A DNA stretch of 25,730 bases, from assembly GCA_026770585.1 (NCBI GenBank), contig MU646430.1:7262-32991 (forward strand). Direction: 5' to 3'. Shown piece after piece: positions 24,094 through 25,730 of the stretch (positions are counted from its first letter, which is position 1; each line of letters begins with the position of its first letter). The notes under the pieces are model-generated. The model was not told where the DNA came from, ran no database searches, and worked only from the letters and a program-made list of their open reading frames with translations. This DNA comes from Baffinella frigidus. Its lineage: Eukaryota; Cryptophyceae; Cryptomonadales; Baffinellaceae. The position numbers and the translations under genes were made by a program.

Positions 24094-24405
24094 GTCCGAT
24101 AACGGCCCGACGCCGTCGTCCCTCGCGTAACGCCCGCACCCCCCTTTCGCGCGGGCAAATACACCCCCCGTTTTTGCACGGGCAAACATACACGGTCGTT
24201 CCACACGCGAAAACTGCGGATATGGTTTTTTCTCCTTTTTCCCCCGCACGGGACTCGTCGCGTCGACTCTCACCCCTCCACACCCTCCCACACCAAGTCG
24301 CGTCATGGTTTGTGCAACCCCCGATTTGCACCACGCGTCCTCGGAACTCGCCCCCCCCCCCCCCTACACATCCGCCAGAGGTAATCGATCAAAATAACCC
24401 CCTTC
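24094..24405. other. Gene-free stretch with a poly(C) run
   Basis: C-rich sequence with a 15-base poly(C) run at about 24350-24364. Open frames here are Pro/Arg-rich and lack support. Confidence 0.4.
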
Positions 24406-24544
24406 CCACTTAGCAGCGGCCGAGTTTCTCCCCCCCCGGATATCCGGGGGAAATGCGGTTAGCATCCAATGCAAATGGATAAGATTTTAGTACAGATGGT
24501 TTAGATGGACTGTATCCGTGAAGCGCCCGGTGGCTGCTAAGTGG
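24406..24544 (+). mobile_element. 139-bp MITE family, copy E
   Basis: Termini extend to a perfect 17-bp inverted repeat including flanking bases (CCTTCCCACTTAGCAGC). Length is again 139 bp between CCACTTAGCAGC and GCTGCTAAGTGG. The hairpin is CCCCCGGAT-ATCCGGGGG, with no sequence in common with copies C and D but the same position and pairing. Core GGATAAGATTTTAGTACAGA. Confidence 0.85.
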
Positions 24545-24574
24545 GAAGGGCGGGTGGTAGCGTGGAAGCTGCTG

Positions 24575-24718
24575 CAAAACCCCTAAACCCCAAACCCTAA
24601 ACCCCAATCCCAAACCCCAAACCCTAAACCCTAAACCCTAAACCGCAAACCCTAAACCCTAAACCCCAAACCCTCAACCCTAAACCCCAAACCCTAAATC
24701 CTCAACCCGAAACCCTGA
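24575..24718 (-). repeat. Interstitial telomere-like array (CCCTAAA strand)
   Basis: About 140 bp of CCCTAAA and CCCCAAA units with few interruptions, same orientation as 18246-18450. Confidence 0.85.
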
Positions 24719-24729
24719 GCAGATATCGG

Positions 24730-25465
24730 GGGCTGCTGCTAGTGGTGGCGGGCGCCGCGATGCAGGGCTCAGCTGGTACGCCCCCCGTCAACCTATCTAT
24801 TTGATATTGACTCCTTTTCATTTGATAGCGTGGCTGGATTTTCGTTTGACTCCTTTCCATTTTCTCCTTTTCATTTGACTCCTTTTCATGTGACTCCTTT
24901 TCAGTTGATAGCGTGGCTGGATTCCGCTCTGTAACACCCAGGATTTCGTGATTTGATAGGTACCCAATAAAGAGCGGAACCCAGCCGCCCCTCAACCGTA
25001 CCACTTACAAGCCACCGGTGCTTTCAGGGAAATGGTCCATCTAAACGATTCTCGCACACAGTTTAAATCCTCTCGTCAGTAACGTGACTAATCTTGCCTG
25101 GATTTCCGGGCACGATTGGCGTCAGTCAATGCTAAGAGGTAGCCCCGTTTGCTGCTAGTGGTGGCGGGCGCCGCGATGCAGGGCTCAGCTGGTACGCCCA
25201 CCCAGGATTGTTGCGGGGGGTAGTTAATTTAATTAGGATTCATAAGTAAAATTACCTATGGCATAGTAATTTCTCCTATGATTTGCTGCCCCTCAACCGC
25301 ACCACTTAGCAGCCACCGTCAACCTAATTCTGGCATTCCGCAGCGTCAAACTGATCCCGGCATTCTGCAGGGCTCAGCTGGTGCGCCACCCTCTACCGTA
25401 GTACTCCTTGTCATTTGATAGCGTGGCTGGATTCCGCTCATTTGATGGCGTGGCCGGATTCCGCT
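24730..25465 (+). repeat. Dispersed repeats: GCTGCTAGTGGTGGCGGGCG block and TTTGATAGCGTGGCTGGATT block
   Basis: A 55-60 bp block (TGCTGCTAGTGGTGGCGGGC, then GCCGCGATGCAGGGCTCAGC) is at about 24733-24787 and 25148-25203, with a part copy near 25366-25390. TTTGATAGCGTGGCTGGATT occurs at about 24820, 24902 and 25414, with a variant near 25441; it is preceded by CTCCTTTTCA units. A diverged reverse piece of the 139-bp family (CCACTTACAAGCCACCGG ... GTCCATCTAAACGATT) lies at about 25000-25060, and a lone terminus (CCACTTAGCAGCCACCG) near 25302-25318. No gene is seen to the end of the window. Confidence 0.65.
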
Positions 25466-25617
25466 AACAGGATCCCTCCCCCCACCCATGCCCCGGAACG
25501 GATCGTCCCGAGGCTGTTTGAGGTTGACCGAGCCCGGGCAAGGCCTGGGAACGCCAGTGCAAGGTTGTGGGACGGCTTCCCCACCCCTCACCCCCACACA
25601 CCCGTCTCTTCGTGTGA

Positions 25618-25679
25618 CGAAAATTACTGCACGAGTTCTTTACTACTTCTAGTGTGATCCAATCGTGTAGTAATTTTCA
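25618..25679. mobile_element. Mini-MITE, copy 2
   Basis: Inverted termini CGAAAATTACTGCACGA and TCGTGTAGTAATTTTCA (two mismatches) around an AT-rich centre containing TTTACTACTTCTAG; related to the element at 21289-21357. Confidence 0.55.
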
Positions 25680-25730
25680 TTGCAGAAAGGCGTTACTCAA
25701 TACATTCTCTGGGATGATAACGCAGGGGTT

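Noticed and set aside
23540-24334. Several frames of 65-108 codons on both strands
   Set aside because: They lie in direct repeats and C-rich sequence, overlap each other and show no domain or start signal.
1-25730. tRNA or rRNA genes
   Set aside because: I saw no A/B-box pair with cloverleaf pairing and no conserved rRNA core; a dedicated scan would be more reliable than reading by eye.

Overview
The window reads as nuclear DNA of a eukaryote, most likely a unicellular alga or related protist. The reasons are degenerate plant-type telomere-like repeats (TTTAGGG on one strand, CCCTAAA on the other) in at least six places, eukaryotic TATA boxes and AATAAA/ATTAAA signals, a Ty1/copia retrotransposon remnant, miniature inverted-repeat elements, one probable spliced gene, and fragments resembling bHLH and PPR proteins. 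Much of it looks subtelomeric. The species cannot be named from the sequence alone.

Layout. (1) 1-2345: GT/GA simple repeats, degenerate TTTAGGG/TGTAGGG arrays, then a satellite with modules of about 220-320 bp. (2) 2575 to about 3585: a GC-rich host-type gene with a bHLH-like N-terminus; its reading frame runs into a repeated block, so the 3' end looks cut. (3) About 3587-12236: a compact, apparently intron-free gene island on both strands. It holds two Cys/His-rich putative zinc-binding proteins, four ankyrin-repeat proteins (one broken), a GxxExxY-family protein with a PD-(D/E)XK nuclease-like fold, a Ser/Thr-rich low-complexity protein, a small unknown, and a split reading frame. Most genes have a TATA-like box 30-50 bp before the ATG and a poly(A) signal just after the stop. 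The set resembles accessory regions of large DNA viruses of algae (Nucleocytoviricota), so an endogenous viral fragment is the leading hypothesis, but no hallmark viral gene (capsid, polymerase, packaging ATPase) is present. (4) 12237-13930: a 5'-truncated copia RNase H remnant that cuts an ankyrin gene, followed by LTR-like and nested inverted repeats. (5) 14016-15736: one plausible GC-rich two-exon gene and one gene fragment running into telomere-like DNA. (6) 15700-25730: repeat-rich, gene-poor DNA with interstitial telomere-like arrays, a 70-nt poly(G) run, satellites, decayed gene fragments (including PPR-like copies), and several families of small foldback/MITE elements.

Two patterns stand out. 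First, the island is a set of virus-like genes with its own repeated signals: a TATTTAAG core promoter, an AAATAAACGTG 3' element, a duplicated 3' cassette, and a shared C-terminal F-box-like motif in two proteins. Second, several inverted-repeat elements each carry a palindrome inside the terminal repeats. In a 139-bp family (three full copies of exactly the same length) the stem sequence changes completely between copies while pairing is preserved.
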